64,000 nucleotides of DNA from Nonomuraea candida (GTDB lineage Bacteria; Actinomycetota; Actinomycetes; Streptosporangiales; Streptosporangiaceae). The stretch spans positions 25,718 to 89,717 of the forward strand of contig NZ_JOAG01000045.1 in assembly GCF_000725485.1 (NCBI RefSeq). The letters run 5' to 3'. The position numbers and the translations under genes are program-made. How positions within the stretch are numbered: position 1 is the first letter of the stretch; each line of letters begins with the position of its first letter. The notes under the pieces were generated by a model, which saw nothing but the letters and a program-made list of their open reading frames with translations, made no database searches and had not been told where the DNA came from. Of the stretch, positions 34,686-42,204 are shown one piece after another.

Positions 34686-36365
34686 ATGGAAGCGACGTAC
34701 GACGTGGTGGTGATCGGCGGCGGCGCCGCCGGGCTCAGCGGGGCGCTGGCGCTGTCCCGGGCCCGCCGCAAGGTGCTGGTGATCGACTCGGGACAGCCGC
34801 GCAACGCGCCCGCGCAGGGGGTGCACGTCCTGCTGGGCCACGAGGGCGTGTCGCCGCGCGAGCTGCTGGCCCGCGGGCGCGCGGAGGTGACCGGCTACGG
34901 CGGCGAGGTCGTGGCCGGCGCCGTCACGGCGGCCGAGCGACTGCCCGGCGGCCGGTTCCGCGTCACGCTGGGGGACGGCTCGTCCGTGGAGGCGAGCCGG
35001 CTGCTGGTGGCCACCGGCCTGGCCGACGAGCTGCCGAAGGTGGCGGGCCTGGCCGAGCGGTGGGGCCGCGAGGTGCTGCACTGCCCGTACTGCCACGGCT
35101 GGGAGGTGCGCGACCAGGCCATCGGCATCGTGGGCACCGGCCCGCTGGCCGTGCACCAGGCGCTGCTGTGGCGGCAGTGGAGCGACAAAGTCACGCTCTT
35201 CCTGCACACCGCGCCCGAGCCGGGGGAGGAGGAGCGCGAGCAGCTCGCCGCCCGGGGCGTCACGGTGGTGGAGGGCGAGGTGAGCGAGATCGTGATGGAC
35301 GGCGACCGGCTCGGCGGCGTGCGGCTGGCCGACGGGCGGGAGGTGCCCTGCCAGGCGCTGGCCGTCGGCACCGTGCTGAACGCCCGTACCGAGGGGCTGG
35401 CGGGGCTCGGGCTGGAGACGGCCACGCAGGAGATGGCCGGGCACGTCATCGGCACCTACATCCCCGCCGACCCGATGGGGAAGACCTCCGTGCCGGGCGT
35501 GTGGGTGGCGGGCAACGTGAGCAACGTGATGGACCAGGTCATCAGCGCCTCCGCGGCGGGCGTCCGCGCGGGGGCCGCCATCAACGCCGACCTGATCGCC
35601 GAGGAGGCCCGGGACGCCGCCGCCGCCCTCCGCGCCGCGACCGCCGCCGGCCCGGCCGGAGACGGCCCGGCCGGACCGGCCGCGCAGGCCGGGAGCGGGT
35701 CCGCCACCGGCTCCGGCGGCGGGACCGCGGCGGAGCCCGGGAGCGGGGCCGTGACGGAGGCGGAGTTCTGGGACGCGCGCTACAGCGAGAGCGAGCGGAT
35801 CTGGAGCGGGAACCCCAACGTGGTGCTCGTCCGCGAGGTGTCCGACCTGCCGCCGGGCCGCGCGCTGGACCTGGGCTGCGGCGAGGGCGGCGACGCGATC
35901 TGGCTGGCGGGCCGGGGCTGGCGGGTGACCGCCGTCGACATCTCGGCCGTGGCGCTGGAGCGCGCCGCCCGGCACGCGGGGGAGGCCGGCGTGCCGGACG
36001 GGATCGACTGGCAGCGGCACGACCTCGGGACCTCGTTCCCGGATGGCTCCTACGACCTGGTCAGCGCCTGCTACCTGCACTCGCCGCACGACATGCCGCG
36101 CGAGCGGATCCTGCGCCGGGCCGCCGCGGCCGTCGCGCCGGGCGGGGTGCTGCTGGTGGCCGGGCACGCCGGCTGGCCGTCGTGGCAGCACGACCACCCC
36201 GAGGTGCACTTCCCGACGCCGCGGGAGGTGCTCGACTCGCTGGAGCCGGCGGAGGGGGAGTGGGAGGTGCTGCGCGCCGAGGAGTTCGAGCGCTCCCAGA
36301 ACGACCCGGAGGGACGCCCGACCACCCGCACGGACAACGTGCTGATGCTCCGCCGCCGCCGGTAG
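34686..36365 (+). CDS. Fusion of thioredoxin-reductase-like flavoprotein and SAM methyltransferase
   Basis: A 559-residue two-domain protein. Residues 1-315 are a thioredoxin-reductase-like NAD(P)H/FAD oxidoreductase with VVVIGGGAAGLSGALAL, redox-active CPYC (133-136), the second dinucleotide site GIVGTGPLAVHQAL and the FAD-binding VWVAGNVSNVMDQVI. A Gly/Ala/Ser-rich linker (about 315-352) joins a class I methyltransferase (about 355-559) with motif I LDLGCGEGGDA (394-404), similar to TehB-like enzymes. The pairing suggests detoxification of thiol-reactive or metalloid compounds by reduction and methylation. This fusion is known in other actinomycetes. The ATG follows GAGAGGAG. Confidence 0.9.
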   Translation: MEATYDVVVIGGGAAGLSGALALSRARRKVLVIDSGQPRNAPAQGVHVLLGHEGVSPRELLARGRAEVTGYGGEVVAGAVTAAERLPGGRFRVTLGDGSSVEASRLLVATGLADELPKVAGLAERWGREVLHCPYCHGWEVRDQAIGIVGTGPLAVHQALLWRQWSDKVTLFLHTAPEPGEEEREQLAARGVTVVEGEVSEIVMDGDRLGGVRLADGREVPCQALAVGTVLNARTEGLAGLGLETATQEMAGHVIGTYIPADPMGKTSVPGVWVAGNVSNVMDQVISASAAGVRAGAAINADLIAEEARDAAAALRAATAAGPAGDGPAGPAAQAGSGSATGSGGGTAAEPGSGAVTEAEFWDARYSESERIWSGNPNVVLVREVSDLPPGRALDLGCGEGGDAIWLAGRGWRVTAVDISAVALERAARHAGEAGVPDGIDWQRHDLGTSFPDGSYDLVSACYLHSPHDMPRERILRRAAAAVAPGGVLLVAGHAGWPSWQHDHPEVHFPTPREVLDSLEPAEGEWEVLRAEEFERSQNDPEGRPTTRTDNVLMLRRRR

Positions 36366-36386
36366 GCTCCCCTCCCCGTCGGAGAT

Positions 36387-37574
36387 CTACTTTGTAAAGG
36401 CGCCGGGCTGGGCGCGATAAACCACGCCCTTGCCGACAAGCCGCACCGAAGGCGCTGCGGCCGGGATGAAGGCGGAGTCTCCCGGCCGCAGCGTCAGGCC
36501 GGTGCCGAGTTCGGCCTTGCCCTCGACGCAGAGCACGATCTGCGGCACCCCGCCGAGCAGGGACAGGGTCTCGTCCCCGGTCAGCTCGTAGCGGCTGAGC
36601 GCGAACTCGGGGGCGGGGGGCCGGTAGTCGTAGGCGGCGGGGGAGTCGTGGACGGGCTCCACCAGGTGTGGTTCGGAGGGGGTGAAGTCCACGACGCGCA
36701 TGAGCTCGGGCGCGTCGACGTGCTTGGTGGTGAGGCCGCAGCGCAGCACGTTGTCGGAGTTGGCCATGATCTCCACGCCGACGCCGCCGAGGTAGGCGTG
36801 GGGCACTCCGGCGCCGAGGTAGAGGGCCTGGCCGGGGGTGAGGCGGACGTGGTTGAGCAGGAGGGCGGCCAGGATGCCGGGGTCGCCGGGGTAGGCGCGG
36901 GCGATGTCGGCGTAGACGGTGAGGTCGTCGTCGCGGGTGCGCAGCAGGGCTTGTTCGGTGTCGGCGCGCAGGGGGCGGGCGGCGTCGTCGAGCATGCCGG
37001 CGAAGACGGTGCGCAGGGCGTGGTGGGGCTCTTGGGTGCGGAGGGTGTCGGTCCAGGGGCGCAGGGCGGGCAGGCCGAGGCGGTCGAGGAGGTCGGCGGT
37101 GGCGGCGGGTGCGCGGAAGCCGCACAGTCCGTGGAAGGGGGTGACGGCGCAGATCATCTCGGGTTTGTGCGAGGGGTCTTTGTAGGTGCGGGTGAAGTGG
37201 TCGAGGGGGATGCCGCGGGCGTTCTCGTCGGCGTAGCCGGCTCGGGCCTGCTGGGTGGTGGGGTGGACCTGGAGGGAGAGGGGGCGTTCGACGGCCAGGA
37301 CTTTGAGCAGGTAGGGGAGGGTGGGGCCGAATCGGGTGGTGGTGGCCTGGCCGAGGGTGGTGGTGGGGTCGTGGGCGATGAGCTCGTTCAGCGGGGTGCC
37401 GCCGATGGTCGAGGGGGCGCCGGGGTGGGCGCCCATCCAGAGTTCGGCCTGCGGCTCGCCGGTGGGTTCCGTGCCGAACAGCTCGGGCAGGGCGGTGGCC
37501 GAGCCCCAGTCGTAGGGGCGGATGGTGGTGGCCAGGCGCTGGGGCGTGGCGGGTGGCAGGTCGGTCTGTGGCAC
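36387..37574 (-). CDS. manA: Mannose-6-phosphate isomerase, class I
   Basis: A 395-residue type I phosphomannose isomerase that interconverts fructose 6-phosphate and mannose 6-phosphate. Zinc-site segments are visible: LSLQVHP (Gln/His), HKPEMICA (Glu) and ALYLGAGVPHAYLGG (His). The C-terminal cupin-like half ends FIPAAAPSVRLVGKG. It starts with GTG at 37574 with GGAG 8 bases upstream. It lies 120 bases downstream of the P450 gene on the same strand and may be read through from that operon. Its 5' half shares the A-ending codon bias of the upstream operon. Confidence 0.9.
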   Translation of the reverse strand: MPQTDLPPATPQRLATTIRPYDWGSATALPELFGTEPTGEPQAELWMGAHPGAPSTIGGTPLNELIAHDPTTTLGQATTTRFGPTLPYLLKVLAVERPLSLQVHPTTQQARAGYADENARGIPLDHFTRTYKDPSHKPEMICAVTPFHGLCGFRAPAATADLLDRLGLPALRPWTDTLRTQEPHHALRTVFAGMLDDAARPLRADTEQALLRTRDDDLTVYADIARAYPGDPGILAALLLNHVRLTPGQALYLGAGVPHAYLGGVGVEIMANSDNVLRCGLTTKHVDAPELMRVVDFTPSEPHLVEPVHDSPAAYDYRPPAPEFALSRYELTGDETLSLLGGVPQIVLCVEGKAELGTGLTLRPGDSAFIPAAAPSVRLVGKGVVYRAQPGAFTK

Positions 37575-37694
37575 GGCGTTGGCTCCAATCGTCGTTCATG
37601 GAGCGTAGAACGCGGTCGCCTGGTGCGCACAGCCGGGGCGGGCGTGTCGCCGGGCCCCGGGTGCGGGTGTCGTGCGGGTGGGGTTGCGGTGGGT

Positions 37695-39047
37695 TCAGTC
37701 GGTGTGCGGGCCGAGCAGGACGGGCATGGTGCGGGTGCTGTTGCCGAGGAGGGTGTCCAGTGGTGGGAGTTCCTCCAGCGGTGCGGCGAGTGTCATGTGC
37801 GGGAATGTGGTGAAGAGTGCTTGGAGTGCGATTTCGCCTTCGAGTCTGGCCAGTGGTGCGCCGAGGCAGAAGTGCGGGCCGTGTCCGAAGGCCAGGTGTG
37901 GTGTTTGCGGGCGGGTGAGGTCGAAGCGGTGGGCGTCTTGGCCGTACTGGTCGGGGTCGCGTCCGGTGGCGGCGAAGCAGGCCAGGACGGGTTCGCCGCC
38001 GCGCAGGGGGATGCCGTCGATCTCGGTGTCGCGTACGGCGTAGCGCATGGGGAAGTAGGCGATGGGTGAGTCCCAGCGCAGGGTCTCCTCCACGGCGGCG
38101 CTGTAGGGGCACTGCCCGGTGCGCAGCAGGTCGAGCTGGCCGGGCTGGCTGAGCAGGGCGCCGATGGCGTTGGTGATGAGGTTGACGGTGGTGACGTGGC
38201 CGGCGATGAAGAGCAGTTCGATGGTGGCGAACAGTTCGTCTTCGGACAGGCGGCCGCCGTCTTTCTCGTGCAGGGCGAACAGGTCGGTGATGAGGTCTTC
38301 GCCGGGGTCGTCGCGTCGTTCCTCGATGACCTGGTCGAGGAGTTCGTGGAGTTCTTTGCGCAGGCCGGGTGAGTCTTCCAGGCCGCCGACCTGGGCGACG
38401 GCGTCGGTGAGCCGGTGCAGTTCGTCCTGGTGGGCGGCGGGGATGCCGATGAGTTCGGAGATGACCTCGCGTGGCAGCGGGTAGGCGAATTCGAGGCGCA
38501 GGTCGACGGGCTGGTCGGGGGGTCTTTGTTTGAGGGCGTCGATGAGGCGGGTGGTGAGTTCCTCGATGCGCGGGCGCAGGCGGTTGAGTCGTCGTTGTGA
38601 GAAGGCGGCGGTGAGGGGCATGCGGAGGCGGCGGTGCTGGTCGCCTTCGGCGTTGAGCATGGAGGTGTCGGTGACGATGCGTTCGATGGCGCTGCCGGGT
38701 GGCATGGCGGCGGCGCCGGTCCAGTGGCGGAGTTCTCTGGACAGGTCGGGGTGGGTCAGGACGGTCATGAGGGTGTCGTAGCGGGTGGCGGCCCAGGCGG
38801 GGACGCCTTCGGCGGTCACGGGGACGAGCGGGCCTGCTTGGCGCAGGCGGTCGTTGTCGCCGTGCAGGTCGTGGGTGGCCGGGTCGAGGACGAAGCGGCC
38901 GTCGTGTCCGGGGCGGTCGCCGGACGGGCCGGGGTGCTGTTCCGGCGGGCCGGGGCGCTGCCCGGAGCGGCCGGGGCGGTCCTGTGAGCGGTCCTGAGCG
39001 CGGTCCCGGGAGCGGTCAGGGCGGTTGGAGAGGTCGGTCATGGTCAT
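37695..39047 (-). CDS. Cytochrome P450 of the cyclophilin-like/flavoprotein operon
   Basis: A 450-residue P450. The first 45 residues are a repetitive Asp/Arg/Pro/Gly-rich tail (DRSRDRAQDRSQDRP) absent from typical relatives. The I-helix motif is AGHVTT (Val in place of the usual acidic residue), ExxR is in EETLRWD, and the heme loop is FGHGPHFCLGAPLAR with Cys394. The replaced acidic residue can affect proton delivery. The ATG (39045-39047) overlaps the flavoprotein stop. Codons such as CAA, GCA and GAA are common, unlike the rest of the window. It probably oxidises the product of the two upstream enzymes. Confidence 0.92.
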   Translation of the reverse strand: MTMTDLSNRPDRSRDRAQDRSQDRPGRSGQRPGPPEQHPGPSGDRPGHDGRFVLDPATHDLHGDNDRLRQAGPLVPVTAEGVPAWAATRYDTLMTVLTHPDLSRELRHWTGAAAMPPGSAIERIVTDTSMLNAEGDQHRRLRMPLTAAFSQRRLNRLRPRIEELTTRLIDALKQRPPDQPVDLRLEFAYPLPREVISELIGIPAAHQDELHRLTDAVAQVGGLEDSPGLRKELHELLDQVIEERRDDPGEDLITDLFALHEKDGGRLSEDELFATIELLFIAGHVTTVNLITNAIGALLSQPGQLDLLRTGQCPYSAAVEETLRWDSPIAYFPMRYAVRDTEIDGIPLRGGEPVLACFAATGRDPDQYGQDAHRFDLTRPQTPHLAFGHGPHFCLGAPLARLEGEIALQALFTTFPHMTLAAPLEELPPLDTLLGNSTRTMPVLLGPHTD

Positions 39048-40135
39048 CCCATCCGTCGTGCGCCGATCGCCAGCGCTGTCACGTCCATGCCGGGGTCCTG
39101 GTCGAGGTAGAGGTCGCGGACCAGCTCGCCGGCGGCGGGTGCGTTGCACAGGCCGTGGCCGGAGAAGCCGGTGGCGTACAGGAAGGCGGGTGGTCCCGGC
39201 CGGTGGCCGATGAAGGCGGTCTTGTCGGGGCTGGCGTCGCGCAGGCCGGTCACGGCGGTGTGCAGGGCGAGTCCGGCCAGGCTCGGGTAGGTGTCGGTGA
39301 GTTGCCGGGCGACCTGGCGGCGCCATGATTCGCGGTCGGGTCCGGGGTAGCCCATGCCGATGAGCATGCGGTCGTCGCGCCGGCGGATGAGCAGGCCGCT
39401 GGCGGCGTGGAGGGTGACCGGGATGTCGGGTGTGCCGGGTGGTAGCGGGTCGGTGGTGAGCAGTTCCTGTTCGATGGGTTCGGTGAGGGGCAGGTCGACG
39501 CCGGCGCAGCGGACGAGTGAGGCGGACCAGGCGCCGGCGGCGCAGACGATGGCGTCGGCGGAGATCTCTCCGTCGGCGGTCTGGACGCGTCCGGCTTCGG
39601 GGTCGATGGCGGTGACCGGGCAGCCGGTGCGCAGTGCGGCGCCGGCGCGTTCGGCGGCGGTGGCGTAGGCGGTGACGATGGCGGTGGTGTCGGAGATGTA
39701 GGCGTCGGGTGAGTAGGCGGCGGCGGTCAGCGGCAGGTCGCCGATGAGCGGGTTGTGCCGTCTGGCCTCGTCGGGGGTGATGAGTTCGACGTTGACGCCG
39801 GCGGCGCGCTGGGCGGGCTGGTCGGCGTGGAAGGCGGCGACCTGGTCGTCGTCGGTGAACAGGACGAGGTAGCCGACCTGGCGTAGTGGCAGTTCGGTGC
39901 CGGGCCTGGTGGGGAAGGCGCGGTAGGCCTCGAGGCTGCGTACGGCCAGGGCGGAGCTGAGGGGGTTGCCGGCGAAGTAGGAGCGGACGACGTCGGCGGT
40001 GGCGCGGGAGGCGCCGGAGCCGAGGGTGCCGCGTTCGAGCAGGGTGACGTCGACGCCGGCTTCGGCGAGGTGGAAGGCGATCGACAGCCCGATGACGCCG
40101 CCGCCGATCACCACCACGCGTGAGTCGGTGCTCAT
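39044..40135 (-). CDS. FAD-dependent oxidoreductase (DAO/glycine oxidase family)
   Basis: A 363-residue D-amino-acid-oxidase-type flavoprotein. The FAD site VVVIGGGVIGLSIAFHLAEAG is at residues 7-27, followed by TLLERG. LRDASPDKTAFIGHRPG and YATGFSGHGLCNAPAAGELV near the C-terminus are the family's closing motifs. It would oxidise a C-N bond of an amino acid or cyclic amine with oxygen, and is likely cytoplasmic. It overlaps both neighbours by four bases (ATGA at 40132-40135 and 39044-39047). Its place after a cucumopine-synthase-like protein suggests it dehydrogenates an amino-acid-derived ring or opine. Confidence 0.9.
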   Translation of the reverse strand: MSTDSRVVVIGGGVIGLSIAFHLAEAGVDVTLLERGTLGSGASRATADVVRSYFAGNPLSSALAVRSLEAYRAFPTRPGTELPLRQVGYLVLFTDDDQVAAFHADQPAQRAAGVNVELITPDEARRHNPLIGDLPLTAAAYSPDAYISDTTAIVTAYATAAERAGAALRTGCPVTAIDPEAGRVQTADGEISADAIVCAAGAWSASLVRCAGVDLPLTEPIEQELLTTDPLPPGTPDIPVTLHAASGLLIRRRDDRMLIGMGYPGPDRESWRRQVARQLTDTYPSLAGLALHTAVTGLRDASPDKTAFIGHRPGPPAFLYATGFSGHGLCNAPAAGELVRDLYLDQDPGMDVTALAIGARRMG

Positions 40136-41076
40136 GTCAGGGCCTGCGTTCTGCGCAGGTGGTCGCCTGCCTGCCAGGGGAAGAGGTGGAGGTTCCAGCC
40201 GCCGAGGCAGTTGCAGTAGAGGGCCATGTGGGCCATGATCGCGGCGAAGTCCTCGTGGCTGTCGAGGCGTTCGAGGCCGGCCAGGAGTCGCTGGGTGAAG
40301 TCCCAGAGGCGGTCCAGGCCGCAGTAGCCGAGGAATTCGGCCGGGGTGTGGGCGAGCTGGCGGGTCATCTGGCGCAGCCAGGGCATGGGCATGCCGTCGA
40401 GGGCGGCGCGGACGAGGCCGCCGTAGCAGCTGTAGCCGAGGGGGCGGGTTTCGCCGTTGACGAACAGGAGTGTGGTCAGGACGGTCTCGTAGCTGCCGGC
40501 GCCGGAGGGGATGCGGCCTTGGTGCAGGTCGAGGAGTTCCTGGGGCGGGTCGAGCCAGATGCGCTGGGTCTCGGCGTGGACTTCGGTGGCGAGCTGGTTG
40601 AGCTGGGGGTCGCCGATGGGCAGGCGGGGCAGGTCGTGTCCGCCGGGTTCGCCGGCGCGGCGTACTTCGGCGATGACGGGTGTCTTGGTGCTGTAGACGG
40701 AGTGCCAGACTTCGCGGCCGGCTTGGGCGAGGGCTTCGAGGTCCTGTTCGGCGACCTGGCCGATGGGGGTGGCGGTCATGGGTTCGGTGAGTTCGCCGTA
40801 TTTGATGCCGAGGTGTTGCAGGCGGGAGCAGAACAGGGTGCCGTCGGGGACGGTGCGCCGGTCCACGCGGTATTCGGCCTCGGTGTGCAGGAGCGAGTGG
40901 GCGGGGGCGACGTGGTAGAGGTGGTAGCCGGCGACCAGGGCGTGGCCTTGGAGGCTGCGGTAAGGCAGGGCGTCCCACAGGCATTGGGCCAGTGCGCGGT
41001 TGCGTTGGTCGAGTTCGGCGTTGACGGTGATGCCGATGCTGGGCCAGGTGATTTCGATACGCTTTGTCTCGTTCAC
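40132..41076 (-). CDS. Cyclophilin-like/cucumopine-synthase-like protein
   Basis: A 314-residue protein. The first 130 residues (IEITWPSIGITVNAELDQRN, then LPYRSLQGHALVAGYHLYHVAP) match the cyclophilin-like pattern seen in DUF3830 and cucumopine-synthase N-domains. The rest is helical, containing GYCGLDRLWDFTQRLLAGLERLDSHEDF and LYCNCLGGWNLHLFPWQ. Cucumopine synthases condense histidine with 2-oxoglutarate without cofactor; a similar Pictet-Spengler-like role is possible but not proven. It starts with GTG at 41076, only a few bases from a -10-like TAGAGT, so the message may be leaderless. First gene of the operon with the flavoprotein and P450. Confidence 0.55.
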   Translation of the reverse strand: MNETKRIEITWPSIGITVNAELDQRNRALAQCLWDALPYRSLQGHALVAGYHLYHVAPAHSLLHTEAEYRVDRRTVPDGTLFCSRLQHLGIKYGELTEPMTATPIGQVAEQDLEALAQAGREVWHSVYSTKTPVIAEVRRAGEPGGHDLPRLPIGDPQLNQLATEVHAETQRIWLDPPQELLDLHQGRIPSGAGSYETVLTTLLFVNGETRPLGYSCYGGLVRAALDGMPMPWLRQMTRQLAHTPAEFLGYCGLDRLWDFTQRLLAGLERLDSHEDFAAIMAHMALYCNCLGGWNLHLFPWQAGDHLRRTQALT

Positions 41077-41081
41077 AGTGT

Positions 41082-41097
41082 GTCACTCTAGCGTGAC
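41082..41097 (-). promoter_or_regulatory. Promoter/operator of the cyclophilin-like operon
   Basis: GTCAC (41082-41086) and GTGAC (41093-41097) form a dyad around TCTAGC. On the minus strand the dyad contains TAGAGT, a -10-like element about 8 bases from the GTG start at 41076. A regulator bound here would cover the -10 box, and transcription would begin at or next to the start codon. Confidence 0.45.
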
Positions 41098-41151
41098 TGT
41101 TTGTGGTGATAGTGGGCGGGGTTGGAGTGTTTACCGGCCCGTTGGGGGTGT

Positions 41152-42147
41152 TTACCGCTCCATGACCGCCTTGTGGTCGTGGTCGTCCATGACCAGGGCC
41201 CGGCTGCGGTCGTCGGCCCAGATGGAGGTGGTGTCGACGTACGGGCGGAGCAGCGCGGTCAGGGCCGGGTCGGGGCGGCCGCGCAGGGCGTCGAGGGCGA
41301 TCTTGCGGGCCACGCCGGCCATCACGTCGGCGACCTGCACGCGTTCGTCCAGCTCGGAGTCGGCGAGCCGGATGCCGGCCAGGCGGCCGTCGAGGATCCT
41401 GCCCAGGTGCGCGACGCGCTCGTCGGTGAGGGTGGTCTGCTCGTCGTGCACGACGGAGACGGGGCGGCCGTCGGCGCCCCAGGAGGTGACGGCGGCGACG
41501 ATGGCGGGGATGAGCGGGTCGAGCGCGGGGAAGACGTACGGGTCGGCGAGCAGCCGTTCCCGGAAGGCGGCGACGCGGGGCCTGGCCCGCCACAGCTCCC
41601 GCATGAAGGCGCCGGCCGGCCCGTCGGCCCCGCGCAGCTCGTCCACCAGGCGGAAGGTGTCCTCGACCGAGGTGGTGACGCCCTGGCCGTTCTTGGCCCG
41701 CAGCAGGTAGTTGAACGCGTCGAGGAAGGCGGTCCACCGCGCGTCGCCGAAGGCGCGCCGGCCCTCGCGGTAGAGGGCGGTGGCGGTGGCGGTGGCGCGG
41801 GGGTCGAGGCCGAGGCGGGGCGCGTGGTCGTCCTGGAGCAGGCCGGCGACCTTGCCGACGACGTAGAAGATCTTGTCGGTCAGGAAGACGCGCGCGTTGC
41901 CGAGCACGGGGCCCTCGGGGCCGAGCAGCCACAGCAGGGCGGCGCGGTGCTTGTCGCGCAGCACGTGGCCGGCGCGGTACTGGGTGGCCGGGGTGGGCGC
42001 CCGCTCGCGCAGCTCGGCCACGCAGGCGGCCGCGGCCCGCGCGTCCATGTGCACGGCGGCATGGGCGAAGACGTCGCTGTTGCCGCCGACGAGCTTCTCG
42101 CCCTCCGAGCCGGACTCGTCGCACACGATCTCGCGGGGTTCGTACAC
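41152..42147 (-). CDS. DUF3800-like protein
   Basis: A 331-residue protein. The N-terminal CDESGSEGEK (Asp10, Glu11) matches the acidic start of DUF3800, an RNase H-like fold. A central VVHDEQTTL and the C-terminal ELDERVQVADVMAGVA are the other typical acidic/Gln-Ala-Asp sites. Nuclease or transferase activity is possible; some DUF3800 proteins occur in defence islands, but nothing here supports that role. A normal codon profile returns at this gene. It stands alone between the GH43 gene and the cyclophilin-like operon. Confidence 0.75.
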   Translation of the reverse strand: MYEPREIVCDESGSEGEKLVGGNSDVFAHAAVHMDARAAAACVAELRERAPTPATQYRAGHVLRDKHRAALLWLLGPEGPVLGNARVFLTDKIFYVVGKVAGLLQDDHAPRLGLDPRATATATALYREGRRAFGDARWTAFLDAFNYLLRAKNGQGVTTSVEDTFRLVDELRGADGPAGAFMRELWRARPRVAAFRERLLADPYVFPALDPLIPAIVAAVTSWGADGRPVSVVHDEQTTLTDERVAHLGRILDGRLAGIRLADSELDERVQVADVMAGVARKIALDALRGRPDPALTALLRPYVDTTSIWADDRSRALVMDDHDHKAVMER

Positions 42148-42204
42148 GCCGGCGAATCTAGCCGGACGCCGGGCCGCTCCGCGAGGCGATTTCGGGCGGG
42201 GGCT

